Shown piece by piece: positions 8,762-18,670 of a stretch of 48,529 bases of DNA (positions are counted from its first letter, which is position 1; every line of letters starts with the position of its first letter). The position numbers and the translations under genes were made by a program. The notes below the pieces were generated by a model that was not told where the DNA came from, searched no databases, and saw only the letters and a program-made list of their open reading frames with translations. This stretch comes from Thermoplasmata archaeon. Lineage in GTDB: Archaea; Thermoplasmatota; Thermoplasmata; Lutacidiplasmatales; UBA184. The DNA lies in the NCBI GenBank assembly GCA_030038605.1, contig JASHSU010000160.1:1-48529 (forward strand), written 5' to 3'.

Positions 8762-10071
8762 AAGCGCCTCGGGTCCTCAAGTTCGGGGGCGCCTCGCTCT
8801 CCGACCTCGACCAGGTCGTGCGGGACGTCCGGGCGGCCCGGGCGGACCAACGCCCCATTGTCGTCGTCGCCTCGGCTCGCGAGGGCGTCACGGACCGGCT
8901 GACGGACGCGCTGGCCCATCCCCGGTCGGAGGCGCGGCATCGGAGCGCCCTCGCGGCGATCCGGGTCCTGCACCCGGGTCTCTCCGTCGGGGGCCGGCGC
9001 CATCTGACCCGGCTCGCCCGACTTTTCCGCCTGCTGGAGTCCGGTCCCCGCGCCGACGCCCCACTCGCCGACCGGGTCCTGAGTCAGGGGGAGCGGCTCG
9101 CCGTCGACTGGCTGGCGCAGCAGCTCCAGCGGGCCGGAGTCCCGGCCGTGCCGGTCGAGGCGGACCACCTGGGACTCATCACGGACAACACCTACGGGGC
9201 CTCCTGCATCCTATTCGACCGGTCCGGTCCGGCCGTCCGGCAGGGCCTCGGGCGACTGCTCCGGGCGGGTCAGGTACCGGTCGTCACCGGCTATTTCGGT
9301 CGCAGCCTCGAAGGTCGTGTGGCGACCTTAGGTCGCGGAGGTTCGGATTACGCCGCCGCCGGGATCGGAGCCATCCTCGGCGCCGAACGGGTCGACCTGG
9401 TCAAACGCCACGTCGCGGTCCTCTCCGCCGACCCGAACGAGGTGCCGGGCGCCCGCCCGCTACCGGAGCTCTCGTACGAGGAAGCCGAGGAACTCGCCCA
9501 GTTTGGCGCCCGCGTGCTGCATCCGCTGACCATCGAGCCCGCCCGCGCGCACGGTATCGTCCTGCACGTACGCTCGCTGGGTGAGCCCCGGGTCGAGACC
9601 ACCATCGGACCCTCGCAGAGCGGTCGAAGAAATCGCGCTCTCACGGTCCTTCGACCCCTCCGTCTCCTCCGGCTCCGGGTGCCCGGCGGACGGCAACGCC
9701 CCGGCATCGTCGCGGAAGTCTCGGAGCGCCTCGCCTCGGCGAAGGTGAACCTCGTCCAACTCTACACGTCCTCCGCCTTGCTCTGTCTAGTACTTGCGCC
9801 GGAGGAGGTCATGCCCGGACTGCGCGCTCTGGCACCGCTGACACGAGAAGCGGCCGTGATGGTCGAGGGGCCCTTCCGCGTGGCCCTGGTGACGGTCATC
9901 GGGGACGGCGTCCTCTCGGACATCGACCGGATACCGGGGTCGGTCGTCGCCTCGGCGGAAGGGTTCAGTGCGACGCCCCGGGCCCTGTCGGTGGCCGTAC
10001 CCGAGGAAGAAGGGCCGCTCGCCCTACGCGCGTTGCACCGCGTGCTCGTGGAGGAGAGCCTCGCGACGTGA
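8758..10071 (+). CDS. lysC: Aspartate kinase with C-terminal ACT-like region
   Basis: 437 aa; RVLKFGGASLSD, VATLGRGGSDYAAAGIGAILGAERVDLVK, PGIVAEVSERLASAKVNLVQLYTSSALLCLVL. Confidence 0.92.
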   Translation: MKAPRVLKFGGASLSDLDQVVRDVRAARADQRPIVVVASAREGVTDRLTDALAHPRSEARHRSALAAIRVLHPGLSVGGRRHLTRLARLFRLLESGPRADAPLADRVLSQGERLAVDWLAQQLQRAGVPAVPVEADHLGLITDNTYGASCILFDRSGPAVRQGLGRLLRAGQVPVVTGYFGRSLEGRVATLGRGGSDYAAAGIGAILGAERVDLVKRHVAVLSADPNEVPGARPLPELSYEEAEELAQFGARVLHPLTIEPARAHGIVLHVRSLGEPRVETTIGPSQSGRRNRALTVLRPLRLLRLRVPGGRQRPGIVAEVSERLASAKVNLVQLYTSSALLCLVLAPEEVMPGLRALAPLTREAAVMVEGPFRVALVTVIGDGVLSDIDRIPGSVVASAEGFSATPRALSVAVPEEEGPLALRALHRVLVEESLAT

Positions 10072-11264
10072 CCGACCCGTGGTCCGAGTTTGCCGCCGGG
10101 GCCGACGCGGCGGAGTCGGCCGTATACTTCGAGCGGGCGCCCGGCCACGCCGGACGGAGCGGGTATGCTGCCTGGTTCACCGGAAACGAGCCGGGCCATT
10201 CGCTGCATCGGCTCTCCGACCTCCAGGAGCTGGAGCGAGCGGCCGGCGTCCACCTGCGACGCCACCCCCGCGGTGCCGTGATGGGGTATCTGGGATTCGA
10301 CGCCGTGGGCCTCATCGAACCGGTCCTGGGTTCGGGACCGACCGGCTCTCCGTTTCCTCTCGGGGAGTTCTACCTGGCCCCACGCATCCATGCGCGGACC
10401 ACGCGAGGGCGTCCGCGAGAGCCCGAACCCGCCGCCTCTCGGCCCTTGGCCCCGCCCATCGAGGACTCGTTGTCCCGACCCTCCTATCTCCGAGCCGTCC
10501 ACCGTTTGCGCACGGCCATCCGGGACGGTGAGGCGTTCCAGGTAGTGTTGGCCCACCGCCGAACCTGGCCGAGACCGGCCGACCTGCTCGCCAAGGCCGG
10601 ACGTCTCCGCGCTACCGAGCGATTCGCGTTCTTCTACTATCTCCGGTTCGGCGATCGAGTGGTCGTCGGGGCTACCCCGGAGTCGGTCGTCGAGGTCGAC
10701 GGCCGACGGGCGCGGGTCAACCCCATCGCCGGAACGATTCCCCGGGGGCCCCGGGCCGGTCGGGGACCACTGCACCGGGATCGGAAGGAACTCGCGGAGC
10801 ACCGGATGCTGGTCGACCTGGCTCGGAACGACCTGGGCCGCGTCGCCGTTCCGGGCTCCGTCCACGTCGTCGCCACGGAACGGCGCGTACGGTACGCCCG
10901 GTTGGAACACCTCGTCAGCCGCGTTTCGGCCCGGCTGGTCGACGGCACCACTCCCTGGGACGTCCTCCGCGCCACGTTCCCCGCCGGTACGGTCAGCGGC
11001 GCACCGAAGATTCGGGCGACCGAATGGCTGCGCCGCGAGGAGCGGACCTGGCGAGGTCCGTACGCCGGCGCGGTCGGCTGCCTGCGTGCCGGGGGACGGG
11101 GCGATTGGGCTCTCGCGATCCGGGGCGGATTCGCCGCCGGCAACCGACTCTACACGGCGGCGGGCGCGGGCGTGGTCTACGGCTCGCAGCCGGAGCGGGA
11201 GTTCGATGAGACCCTCCTCAAGCTATCTCACGTGGAAACGACCTTGGTCGAGGGTGCGGCATGA
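10068..11264 (+). CDS. trpE: Anthranilate synthase component I
   Basis: 398 aa, GTG start; GDRVVVGATPESVVEV, NPIAGTIPRG, RNDLGRVAVPGSV, FPAGTVSGAPKIRA. Followed by trpG. Confidence 0.93.
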   Translation: MTDPWSEFAAGADAAESAVYFERAPGHAGRSGYAAWFTGNEPGHSLHRLSDLQELERAAGVHLRRHPRGAVMGYLGFDAVGLIEPVLGSGPTGSPFPLGEFYLAPRIHARTTRGRPREPEPAASRPLAPPIEDSLSRPSYLRAVHRLRTAIRDGEAFQVVLAHRRTWPRPADLLAKAGRLRATERFAFFYYLRFGDRVVVGATPESVVEVDGRRARVNPIAGTIPRGPRAGRGPLHRDRKELAEHRMLVDLARNDLGRVAVPGSVHVVATERRVRYARLEHLVSRVSARLVDGTTPWDVLRATFPAGTVSGAPKIRATEWLRREERTWRGPYAGAVGCLRAGGRGDWALAIRGGFAAGNRLYTAAGAGVVYGSQPEREFDETLLKLSHVETTLVEGAA

Positions 11265-11842
11265 GAGTGCTGCTGGTCGACCACGAGGACTCGTTCGTCT
11301 ACAATATCGCCCAGGGCCTCGCGGCTCAAGGGGCCCGGGTAACGACCCTGCGGTCGACGCGCCCTGTTCGCGACGCGCTCCGCTGCGACCCGGACGCCGT
11401 CGTCCTGTCGCCGGGTCCCGGTCATCCCTCCGACCGTCGCTTGACGGCGCTGAGCCGCGCGCTGTTGAAGCGGTGGGACGAGGAACGGCCGTTTCTCGGG
11501 GTGTGCCTGGGCCACCAGCTAATCGGCACCCACTACGGGGCGGTCGTGCGTCCCGGTAGGGCACCCGTCCACGGCGAGGCCGGGCCGGTCGTCCACGACG
11601 GTCAGGGTGTGTTTCGCGGTGTGCGGTGCCCGACCCCCGGGGCCCGATATCACTCGCTCATCGTGGAAGAGCGCGGGCTCCCCGCCTCGCTCGAAATCTC
11701 CGCGCGGGACCCGGACGGAGTGATCATGGGGATGCGGCACCGGCACCGGGCGGTCGAGTCGGTCCAGTTTCATCCGGAGTCGTACTTGACACCCGAGGGG
11801 GGCCGTATGCTGTCCAACTTTCTTCGAGGGACCCGACGGTGA
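11261..11842 (+). CDS. trpG: Anthranilate synthase component II (glutamine amidotransferase)
   Basis: 193 aa; DHEDSFVYNIAQ, LSPGPGHPSD, FLGVCLGHQLIG, VQFHPESYLTPEG. Confidence 0.94.
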   Translation: MRVLLVDHEDSFVYNIAQGLAAQGARVTTLRSTRPVRDALRCDPDAVVLSPGPGHPSDRRLTALSRALLKRWDEERPFLGVCLGHQLIGTHYGAVVRPGRAPVHGEAGPVVHDGQGVFRGVRCPTPGARYHSLIVEERGLPASLEISARDPDGVIMGMRHRHRAVESVQFHPESYLTPEGGRMLSNFLRGTRR

Positions 11843-12873
11843 GTCGGTCCACCCTGGCCCGGTTGCTGGAGGCGAAGCCCCTTCGACCTCGCGAGGCGCG
11901 TACCGTGCTCGACGAGCTCACGAATCCAGCGGCGCCCGAGCTCGAGCGAGCCGCCCTCCTGATCGCCCTCACCTCCCGTCCCGCCTCCGGAGTGGAGTGG
12001 GCCTCCCTGGCGGGGGAGCTCCGACGTCGCGCGGTGCCGGTCGGGGTAGGGTCGGCGCGTCGAGCGATCGACCTCTGCGGCTCCGGAGGTGCCCCCCGTC
12101 CGTCGTTCAACGTTTCGACGGTGAGCGCGTTCGTGGTCGCCTCGGCTGGCGTGCCGGTGCTGAAGCACGGGAATCGGAGCGCTCGCGGACTCTGTGGGTC
12201 GAGCGACCTGTTGGAGGCCCTGGGCCTCCCGGTCACGACGTCCCGCGCGTTCGGCCGGGCCTCCTACCGGGAGGAGCGACTGGCCTTCCTACACGCCCCG
12301 CTCTATCATCCGGCCACGGCGGCGGTCGCCCCGCTCCGCCGGGCCCTCGGGATTCCGACCATCTTCAATCGACTCGGACCCCTGTCGAACCCGGCCCGCG
12401 TCGGCGCGCAGGTCGTCGGCTGGGGGTCACGGGCCGAGGGCCCGGTGGTCCGGGAGGCTCTCCAGCGGTTGGGTGTCGGCCACGGAGCGACGATGACGTC
12501 CGAGGACGGGTGCGACGAATTCTCGCCGAAGCGACCCACCCATCTCGTCGTGTGGCATCATCGCCGGCACCGGACGGTCCGGGTGATCCCCTCGGATTAT
12601 CTGGACCGCGAGGACCGCCACGGGCCGTGGGGACCGCTCGTGCCGCACGAGGCGGCCGAGGAGACCGAGCGGATCCTGGCCGGGGGCGGAGGGGCGCGAC
12701 GGGGATCGGTACTTCTCACGGCCGGCGCGGCCCTCTGGGTGACCGGGCGAGCCCGCACGTTCCGCGCCGGCGTCGAGCGGGCCCGGCTCGAGCTGGACGG
12801 AGGCGGCGCCGAACGTCGACTCCGTCGCCTGCGTCACATCGCCGAGCGTTACCGCGGGGGGGCACGCCGATGA
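11839..12873 (+). CDS. trpD: Anthranilate phosphoribosyltransferase
   Basis: 344 aa, GTG start; DLCGSGGAPRPSFNVSTVSAFVVASAGVPVLKHGNRSARGLCGSSDLLEALG. Confidence 0.93.
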   Translation: MSRSTLARLLEAKPLRPREARTVLDELTNPAAPELERAALLIALTSRPASGVEWASLAGELRRRAVPVGVGSARRAIDLCGSGGAPRPSFNVSTVSAFVVASAGVPVLKHGNRSARGLCGSSDLLEALGLPVTTSRAFGRASYREERLAFLHAPLYHPATAAVAPLRRALGIPTIFNRLGPLSNPARVGAQVVGWGSRAEGPVVREALQRLGVGHGATMTSEDGCDEFSPKRPTHLVVWHHRRHRTVRVIPSDYLDREDRHGPWGPLVPHEAAEETERILAGGGGARRGSVLLTAGAALWVTGRARTFRAGVERARLELDGGGAERRLRRLRHIAERYRGGARR

Positions 12874-13658
12874 CCTCGGGGTTCCTCCGGCACATGGTCG
12901 CGGCCACCCGGGCGGACATCGCCCGCGGCGACTACCTCACGGAGATACCGGAGCGGAAGTACGGAACTCGACCCTCGCTGCGCGCGGCCCTCGTCCGCGG
13001 CACGCTCATCGCGGAGTACAAACGCCGCTCGCCCGGGGCGAGCACGCCGGGCCTACCCCAGGGCTCGGTCGAGACATTCCTGCGGGGGGCGGCGGAGGCC
13101 GAAGCGTACTCGGTTCTGGCCAGCCGACCAGAGTTCGGCGGGGCGCCCGCGGACGTGGCGGCGGTCGCCGCGGCAACCGCCCGCCCGGTGCTGTTCAAGG
13201 ATTTCGTGGTGTCCCCGGTGCAGATCGAGGCGGCCCGGCGCGCGGGGGCGAGTGCGGTCCTGCTCATCGCCCGGCTGGAGGACGCCGGCCTGCTGGACCA
13301 GCCGCTCTCGTCCCTCGCGCAGGTCGCGCACGACCGCGGCCTCGAGGTCCTGCTGGAGTGGCACCGTCGGGCAGAGCTAAGACGCACGGAGGACGTACCC
13401 GCGGACGTGTTCGGAATCAATGTCCGGGACCTCGATACGCTCGAGATTCGGCGGGACGTCGCGGCCGAAACGTTCGCCGCCGCCCGGGACCGGCACCCCC
13501 TGGTCGGGATGAGTGGCGTACTCGGACCCGAGCAGGCCCAGACGTTCTGGGAGGATGGAGCGGACGCGCTGCTCATCGGATCGGAGCTCGCCCGTACGAA
13601 GGACCCCGCGACGTTCCTTCGAGGTCTGAGGCCGGTCGCCGGCCGGAGCGGAGCATGA
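12870..13658 (+). CDS. trpC: Indole-3-glycerol-phosphate synthase
   Basis: 262 aa; LIAEYKRRSPGAS, VLFKDFVVSPVQIEAARRAGASAVLLIARL, LEVLLEWH, FGINVRDLDTLEI. Confidence 0.93.
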   Translation: MTSGFLRHMVAATRADIARGDYLTEIPERKYGTRPSLRAALVRGTLIAEYKRRSPGASTPGLPQGSVETFLRGAAEAEAYSVLASRPEFGGAPADVAAVAAATARPVLFKDFVVSPVQIEAARRAGASAVLLIARLEDAGLLDQPLSSLAQVAHDRGLEVLLEWHRRAELRRTEDVPADVFGINVRDLDTLEIRRDVAAETFAAARDRHPLVGMSGVLGPEQAQTFWEDGADALLIGSELARTKDPATFLRGLRPVAGRSGA

Positions 13659-14302
13659 AGACGTTCGTGAAATTCTGTGGGCTATCGACGCCCGAGACGG
13701 TCGCCGAGGTGCCGGCGGGGGGAGCGGCTGGATTCGTCCTCGACGTACCCACCTCGCCGCGGAACCTGACGCTCGAGCGGGCGACCGAGTTGATCCCGCT
13801 CGTACCGAACGAAGCCGAGGCATGGGCGGTCGTGGTCGACCCGTCGGCGGACCTGATCCACCGGCTCTTCGACGAGGTCGGGGTCGACCGGGTCCAGGTC
13901 TACGGCCCCGTGCCCGAGGGCCTCGATTTTCTGGAGCTGCACCATCTGGTCCCTTCCGTCCCGGTGCCGTCGACGCCGGCGGGCGGGGCGGACCCGACCG
14001 TCCCTCCCGCCGAGTCGTTCCCGCGGATCCACCTCGACGCGGCCGGTGGCCCGGTGCCGGGCGGGAGCGGCACCCGTCCGGACTGGGAAGTCTGCGCTCG
14101 ACTGGTCGATGCGAACCCCGGGCGGAAATTCATTCTCGCCGGTGGATTGACGGCCGAGAACGTCGCGGACGCCCTGGCCACCGTGCGTCCGTGGGGCGTC
14201 GACGTCTCCTCGGGGACCGAGACGTCGCCCGGCCACAAGGATGTCGCGAAGATGCGGGCCTTCGCCGCGGCGGTGCTGGCGACCGAGACGTCCCATGCCT
14301 AG
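13655..14302 (+). CDS. trpF: Phosphoribosylanthranilate isomerase
   Basis: 215 aa; [65 protein letters not shown]. Confidence 0.9.
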   Translation: MKTFVKFCGLSTPETVAEVPAGGAAGFVLDVPTSPRNLTLERATELIPLVPNEAEAWAVVVDPSADLIHRLFDEVGVDRVQVYGPVPEGLDFLELHHLVPSVPVPSTPAGGADPTVPPAESFPRIHLDAAGGPVPGGSGTRPDWEVCARLVDANPGRKFILAGGLTAENVADALATVRPWGVDVSSGTETSPGHKDVAKMRAFAAAVLATETSHA

Positions 14303-15455
14303 GCACTTCGGGCCGTACGGCGGCGCCTTCGTCCCGGAAACGCTCGTACCGGCCCTCCAGGAGCTGGACGGTGCCTGGCGCGCCGCCCGGAAGGACCCTG
14401 CGTTCCGGGCGGAGCTCCGTCGTTTGTCCCGGACGCTCGGAGGACGCCCCACGCCCCTGTACTTCGCCGCCCGACTGACCCGCCGGGCGGGGGGCGCGGA
14501 GATCTGGCTCAAGCGGGAGGACCTGGTCCACGGCGGGGCGCACAAGTTCAACAACGCACTCGGGCAGGGTCTCCTGACCCGACGGATGGGCAAGCACCGG
14601 TTGATCGCCGAGACCGGCGCGGGCCAGCATGGCGTGGCGACCGCGATGATCGGCGCGGCCCTCGGTCTGCGCACCGAGGTGTACATGGGTGAAGTCGACA
14701 TGGAGCGCCAACGTCCCAACGTCGACCGGATGCGCTTGCTGGGGGCCACGGTCCATCCGGTCACGACCGGCCGCCGCACGCTCAAGGACGCGATCAACGC
14801 GGCGCTGCGCGACTGGATCGCCAACGTCCGCACGACCCATTACCTGCTGGGTTCGGCCGTCGGGCCGCACCCGTACCCCTCCCTGGTCGCGGACTTTCAG
14901 AGTGTCATCGGCAAGGAGATCCGACGGCAATCGACCGCCGCGTTCGGACGGCTCCCCGACTTGGTGGTCGCGTGTGTCGGCGGCGGCTCGAACGCGATCG
15001 GGACGTTCCATCCGCTCCGACGGACCCGGGTCGAGCTGCTCGGCGTCGAGGCCGGAGGCGTCGGTGGCCGCGGCCCGGGGGCGGCCTCGCTCACGCGCGG
15101 GCGCCCGGGCATCCTCCACGGGAGCTTCTCCTACGTGCTGCAGGACCACGACGGCCAGGTGGCGGAGACCGAGAGCATCTCCGCCGGCCTGGACTACCCT
15201 GGCGTCGGGCCGGAGCACGCCTGGCTCCGGGACACCGGGCGGGCCCGCTATGTGGCGGTGCGGGACCGGGACGCCCTGCGGGCGTTCCACTGGCTGGCCG
15301 AGGACGAGGGGATCCTGCCCGCGCTCGAACCGTCGCACGCGCTGTTCGCCGCGGTCCACGAAGCCCGCCGACGACCCCGGCGCGAACGGATCGTCGTGAC
15401 CCTCTCGGGACGGGGCGACAAGGACCTCGCGGTGGTGACCCGTGCGGCTCGGTGA
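14295..15455 (+). CDS. trpB: Tryptophan synthase beta chain
   Basis: 386 aa; [62 protein letters not shown]. Confidence 0.95.
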   Translation: MPRHFGPYGGAFVPETLVPALQELDGAWRAARKDPAFRAELRRLSRTLGGRPTPLYFAARLTRRAGGAEIWLKREDLVHGGAHKFNNALGQGLLTRRMGKHRLIAETGAGQHGVATAMIGAALGLRTEVYMGEVDMERQRPNVDRMRLLGATVHPVTTGRRTLKDAINAALRDWIANVRTTHYLLGSAVGPHPYPSLVADFQSVIGKEIRRQSTAAFGRLPDLVVACVGGGSNAIGTFHPLRRTRVELLGVEAGGVGGRGPGAASLTRGRPGILHGSFSYVLQDHDGQVAETESISAGLDYPGVGPEHAWLRDTGRARYVAVRDRDALRAFHWLAEDEGILPALEPSHALFAAVHEARRRPRRERIVVTLSGRGDKDLAVVTRAAR

Positions 15456-16224
15456 AGCGCTCGCCGCGGCCCGGCGCGACGGTCCGCTCCTGGTCCCCTA
15501 CGTGTTGGTCGACCGGCGCCGCGCCCACCGCTGGACCGCGCTCGCTCGCGCCCTGCGCGAGGGCGGGGCGGCCGCGGTCGAGCTGGGTTTTCCGTTCTCC
15601 GACCCGATCGCCGACGGGCCGGTCCTGGAGGCCGCGGGCGGTCGCGCTCTGGCCGACGGTACGCGTTGGTCCGACCTGGAACGCGCCGCGCGCGCCGTGG
15701 CTCCGATCCTGCCGACCGCCGTCATGACCTACGCCAACCCGGTCTGGCACCGCGGTCTGGCCCCGGCGCTGGTGCGCCTGCGTTCCTGCGGGGTCAGCGG
15801 GCTGATCGTTCCGGACCTCTCGTACGAGGAGTCCGCCCCCTGGTCCCGCGCCGCCGGCGTCGCCGGCATCGACCTGGTCCTCCTCGCGGCCCCCGGTCTC
15901 GCGTCGTCCCGCGTCGGCCGGATCGCCCGGCGGAGCCGGGGCTTCCTGTATCTGGTGTCCCGGTACGGCACGACCGGCGTGGGGCCGGATCGTGCGTCCG
16001 ACGACCTGGGCCGGCTCGTTCGGGCCGCCCACGCCGCCCAGCCTCGCCTGCCGGTCCTCGTGGGGTTCGGGGTCCACGACGCCGAGTCGGCGGACCGGGC
16101 CCGGGCGACCGGAGCCGACGGGGTCGTGGTCGGCACCGCCCTCGAGCAGCGGATCGCGCGCGGGGACGGGGAGCGCTCGATCGCCCGCTGGCTCCGCACG
16201 CTGAACGGCCGAGCGTCCGACTAG
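15442..16224 (+). CDS. trpA: Tryptophan synthase alpha chain
   Basis: 260 aa, GTG start; [47 protein letters not shown]. Confidence 0.93.
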   Translation: MRLGEALAAARRDGPLLVPYVLVDRRRAHRWTALARALREGGAAAVELGFPFSDPIADGPVLEAAGGRALADGTRWSDLERAARAVAPILPTAVMTYANPVWHRGLAPALVRLRSCGVSGLIVPDLSYEESAPWSRAAGVAGIDLVLLAAPGLASSRVGRIARRSRGFLYLVSRYGTTGVGPDRASDDLGRLVRAAHAAQPRLPVLVGFGVHDAESADRARATGADGVVVGTALEQRIARGDGERSIARWLRTLNGRASD

Positions 16225-16985
16225 ATCGCGTTCACCAGGAACCCGAGGACGAACCCGACCAGGATGCCGGCGTAGATGATCTGCTGCTTCCGGTAGCTCG
16301 CCTCGGGCGTGTCGGCCGGCCGGAACGCGACGCGGAGCATCGGGAGGATGGAGTAGAGGATCGCGCCGATCGCGAGCGCGTCGAAGACGACGTCGAGCAG
16401 GTCCGAGTTGTAGTAGTAGCCGACCACGCCGCCGATGATCGTCGGCAGCCCGCCGACCAGGAACAGACCCACGAGGACGCCGATCGCCCGCTCGCCCTTG
16501 CCGAGGAGCGGCGCGGCGATCGGGAACCCCTCGGTGACGTTCTGGAGGAAGAACCCGACGAAGATGACGGTGAGCAGTCCGGTGAGGCCCACCGCCCAGG
16601 TGGCGCCGAAGACGAGTCCCTCGGTCAGGTTCTGGAAACCGATCGCGGCGGCCACGACGAGCGCCATCGTCCGCGGGGGGAGCGCACGACCGGGCGTCCG
16701 GTGTTCGATCGCGAACAGGATCAGATAGCAGAAGACGACGGCGAGGACGAACGCGAGGGCGTAGGCGCTGTTCGCCAGGTACGGGCTGGCCGGGTTGGTG
16801 TAGATGATCGTGGCGGCGTCGCTGAAGACGTCCGCGAGCAGGAAGATCAGGATCCCGATCGCGACGGCATTCAACAGGGCGATCGTGCGCGAGGCGATCG
16901 ACTTCGCGAGGACGATCGGAAGCGAGAGGAAGATCGAGAGGCCCATCACCGCCGAGAGGGCGACGAGCTCCGGGAACCCGCCCAT
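16221..16985 (-). CDS. ZIP-family-like metal permease
   Basis: 254 aa, ~8 hydrophobic segments; GFQNLTEGLVFG and LQNVTEGFPIA correspond to the ZIP TM4/TM5 HNxPEG motifs. Confidence 0.8.
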   Translation of the reverse strand: MGGFPELVALSAVMGLSIFLSLPIVLAKSIASRTIALLNAVAIGILIFLLADVFSDAATIIYTNPASPYLANSAYALAFVLAVVFCYLILFAIEHRTPGRALPPRTMALVVAAAIGFQNLTEGLVFGATWAVGLTGLLTVIFVGFFLQNVTEGFPIAAPLLGKGERAIGVLVGLFLVGGLPTIIGGVVGYYYNSDLLDVVFDALAIGAILYSILPMLRVAFRPADTPEASYRKQQIIYAGILVGFVLGFLVNAI

Positions 16986-17008
16986 GCCGCTCGATGGCTG
17001 CCGCCGCG

Positions 17009-17021
17009 GGTTATAAGATAG
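17009..17021 (-). promoter_or_regulatory. TATA box for the ZIP gene
   Basis: CTTATAA on the minus strand (plus GGTTATAAGATAG), about 26-30 nt upstream of the ATG at 16985. Confidence 0.55.
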
Positions 17022-17057
17022 GCCCCGGGGGGGTTCGACGCTTAGGAAGGCGCAGGT

Positions 17058-18122
17058 TCACGGGCGAACCCGCTCGAGCGAAAGGAACCGCACGCGCTCG
17101 GCGGCGCCCACCCCGGCCATAAGGAACTCCTTCCGCACACCCTGCGCGACGCGGACCCCGCCGGCGACCGTGGGCCAACGCGTGCGATGGGAATCCGGTA
17201 CCGCTTGCACGAGGTACCGGGCGTGCGCGTGCTCGGGGTTGCGGGGGTACGCGCGGAAGTGGGCGCCGTACTTGAACCCCGTTTTCACGACGAGGTGGCG
17301 GGCTCGCAGCTCCCGGTAGGCCGCCAGGCGCTCGTCGAACCCCGGGTCGAGTCGTCGGGCCCGGACGTGGAGACGGACGATCGGTACGGGCCGACCGGTC
17401 GTCGTGTCCCGAAGGACCAACTGGCCGGACGCGACGAGGTACGCGGCTTCCAGTAGACTGAGCTCCAGGCGGGCTCCGACCCGACTCCCGTAGGCCAGCT
17501 TCTGTCCGAGCAACTCGGTCGCCGCGGCGTCGTGGACCGTGACGCGGTCCCCCGAGAGCAACCCCTCGGCCGGGGCGGCGAGCGGGGTGGCCGGCAAGGC
17601 CCCGGTAGGGGACGGTCGCCGTACGCGATAGTACGTGAGGTCGGACTCCTCGTCCACGACGGCGAGCAGGAGGACCTTCTTGGCCGACTGAGCCCGTTCG
17701 CCCAGGTCGAACAGCCGCGCCAGGTCGAACGGCTCGCGCTCGCTGATCGCCTCGACCCAGAAGCGGGACGGGGTCTTGTGCAGGGTCCCCCCCCGAGGAA
17801 GGACCGCGAAGGCCACCGGAGGTGTGCTGGCGCGGACGACGTATCCGCGCTGTCGCAGATCCCGGTAGACGAGGTACCGGACGGCGAACCCCGGGTCCCG
17901 ACGGACGGCGTGCCGGAACACGTCGCGCCAGGGGACGGCTCGATCCCGCCCGTCGACGACGGCTACCCGGTCCATCTCCGCGAGGTAGACCGACTCGTAC
18001 CGGTCGAGGACGAGCGCTCCGCCGGACTGAGGGGCGCCGAAGAACCCCTTTCCGTAGATGGCCGACGCCTCGCCGGCGTCCGCGACCCGGACGGTCGCGT
18101 CGTCCTCGAGCCGGCCGCTCAC
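17058..18122 (-). CDS. endA: tRNA-splicing endonuclease (two-repeat, ~355 aa euryarchaeal form)
   Basis: C-terminal catalytic unit VVKTGFKYGAHFRAYPRNPEHAHARYLVQAV...GGVRVAQGVRKEFLMAG carries the expected Tyr/His/Lys; the N-terminal half is a degenerate second unit. GTG start 18122 overlaps the pyrE stop. Confidence 0.88.
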   Translation of the reverse strand: MSGRLEDDATVRVADAGEASAIYGKGFFGAPQSGGALVLDRYESVYLAEMDRVAVVDGRDRAVPWRDVFRHAVRRDPGFAVRYLVYRDLRQRGYVVRASTPPVAFAVLPRGGTLHKTPSRFWVEAISEREPFDLARLFDLGERAQSAKKVLLLAVVDEESDLTYYRVRRPSPTGALPATPLAAPAEGLLSGDRVTVHDAAATELLGQKLAYGSRVGARLELSLLEAAYLVASGQLVLRDTTTGRPVPIVRLHVRARRLDPGFDERLAAYRELRARHLVVKTGFKYGAHFRAYPRNPEHAHARYLVQAVPDSHRTRWPTVAGGVRVAQGVRKEFLMAGVGAAERVRFLSLERVRP

Positions 18123-18670
18123 GACCGTGCCCGCCGCAGGTCCTCGAGCGTCGCCAGGGCTTCCAGCCGGACCCCGAGCGCCGCCAGGCGCTCCACGGCC
18201 CCGGCCTCCCGGTCGATGACGACCAGACACCGGTCGACGAGGCCCCCGGCGGACCGCACGATCTCGACCGAGCGCTGGGAGCTGCCCCCGGTCGTCGACA
18301 CATCCTCGACCAGCAGCACGCGCTCCCCGGGCCGGATCTCGCCCTCGTACGCCTGTCGGGTTCCGTGCTCTTTCGCCGCCTTCCGCAGGATCACGTAGGG
18401 GTGCCGCGTCCGGAGCGCCGTCGCGACCACGAGCGGCACGGCACCGAGTTCCATGCCAGCCAGCCGGTCGACCGTCCCCACCCGTTCGGCGAGGGCCGAC
18501 GCCATCAGGTCGAGCCGCTCGGGGTTCGGCCAGGCTCTCTTCACATCGATGTACACGTCGCTCGTCTCGCCCGAGGCCAGGGTGAATTCGCCGAACCGAA
18601 CGGCCCCGGCGTCCAAGAGCATCGCGACCAGGGCCCCCCGATTGGGCGCGCGCGAGGAGGGTTCGTTCAC
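18119..18670 (-). CDS. pyrE: Orotate phosphoribosyltransferase
   Basis: 183 aa; RFGEFTLASGETSDVYIDVKRA, RVLLVEDVSTTGGSSQRSVE (PRPP motif). Confidence 0.92.
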   Translation of the reverse strand: MNEPSSRAPNRGALVAMLLDAGAVRFGEFTLASGETSDVYIDVKRAWPNPERLDLMASALAERVGTVDRLAGMELGAVPLVVATALRTRHPYVILRKAAKEHGTRQAYEGEIRPGERVLLVEDVSTTGGSSQRSVEIVRSAGGLVDRCLVVIDREAGAVERLAALGVRLEALATLEDLRRARS

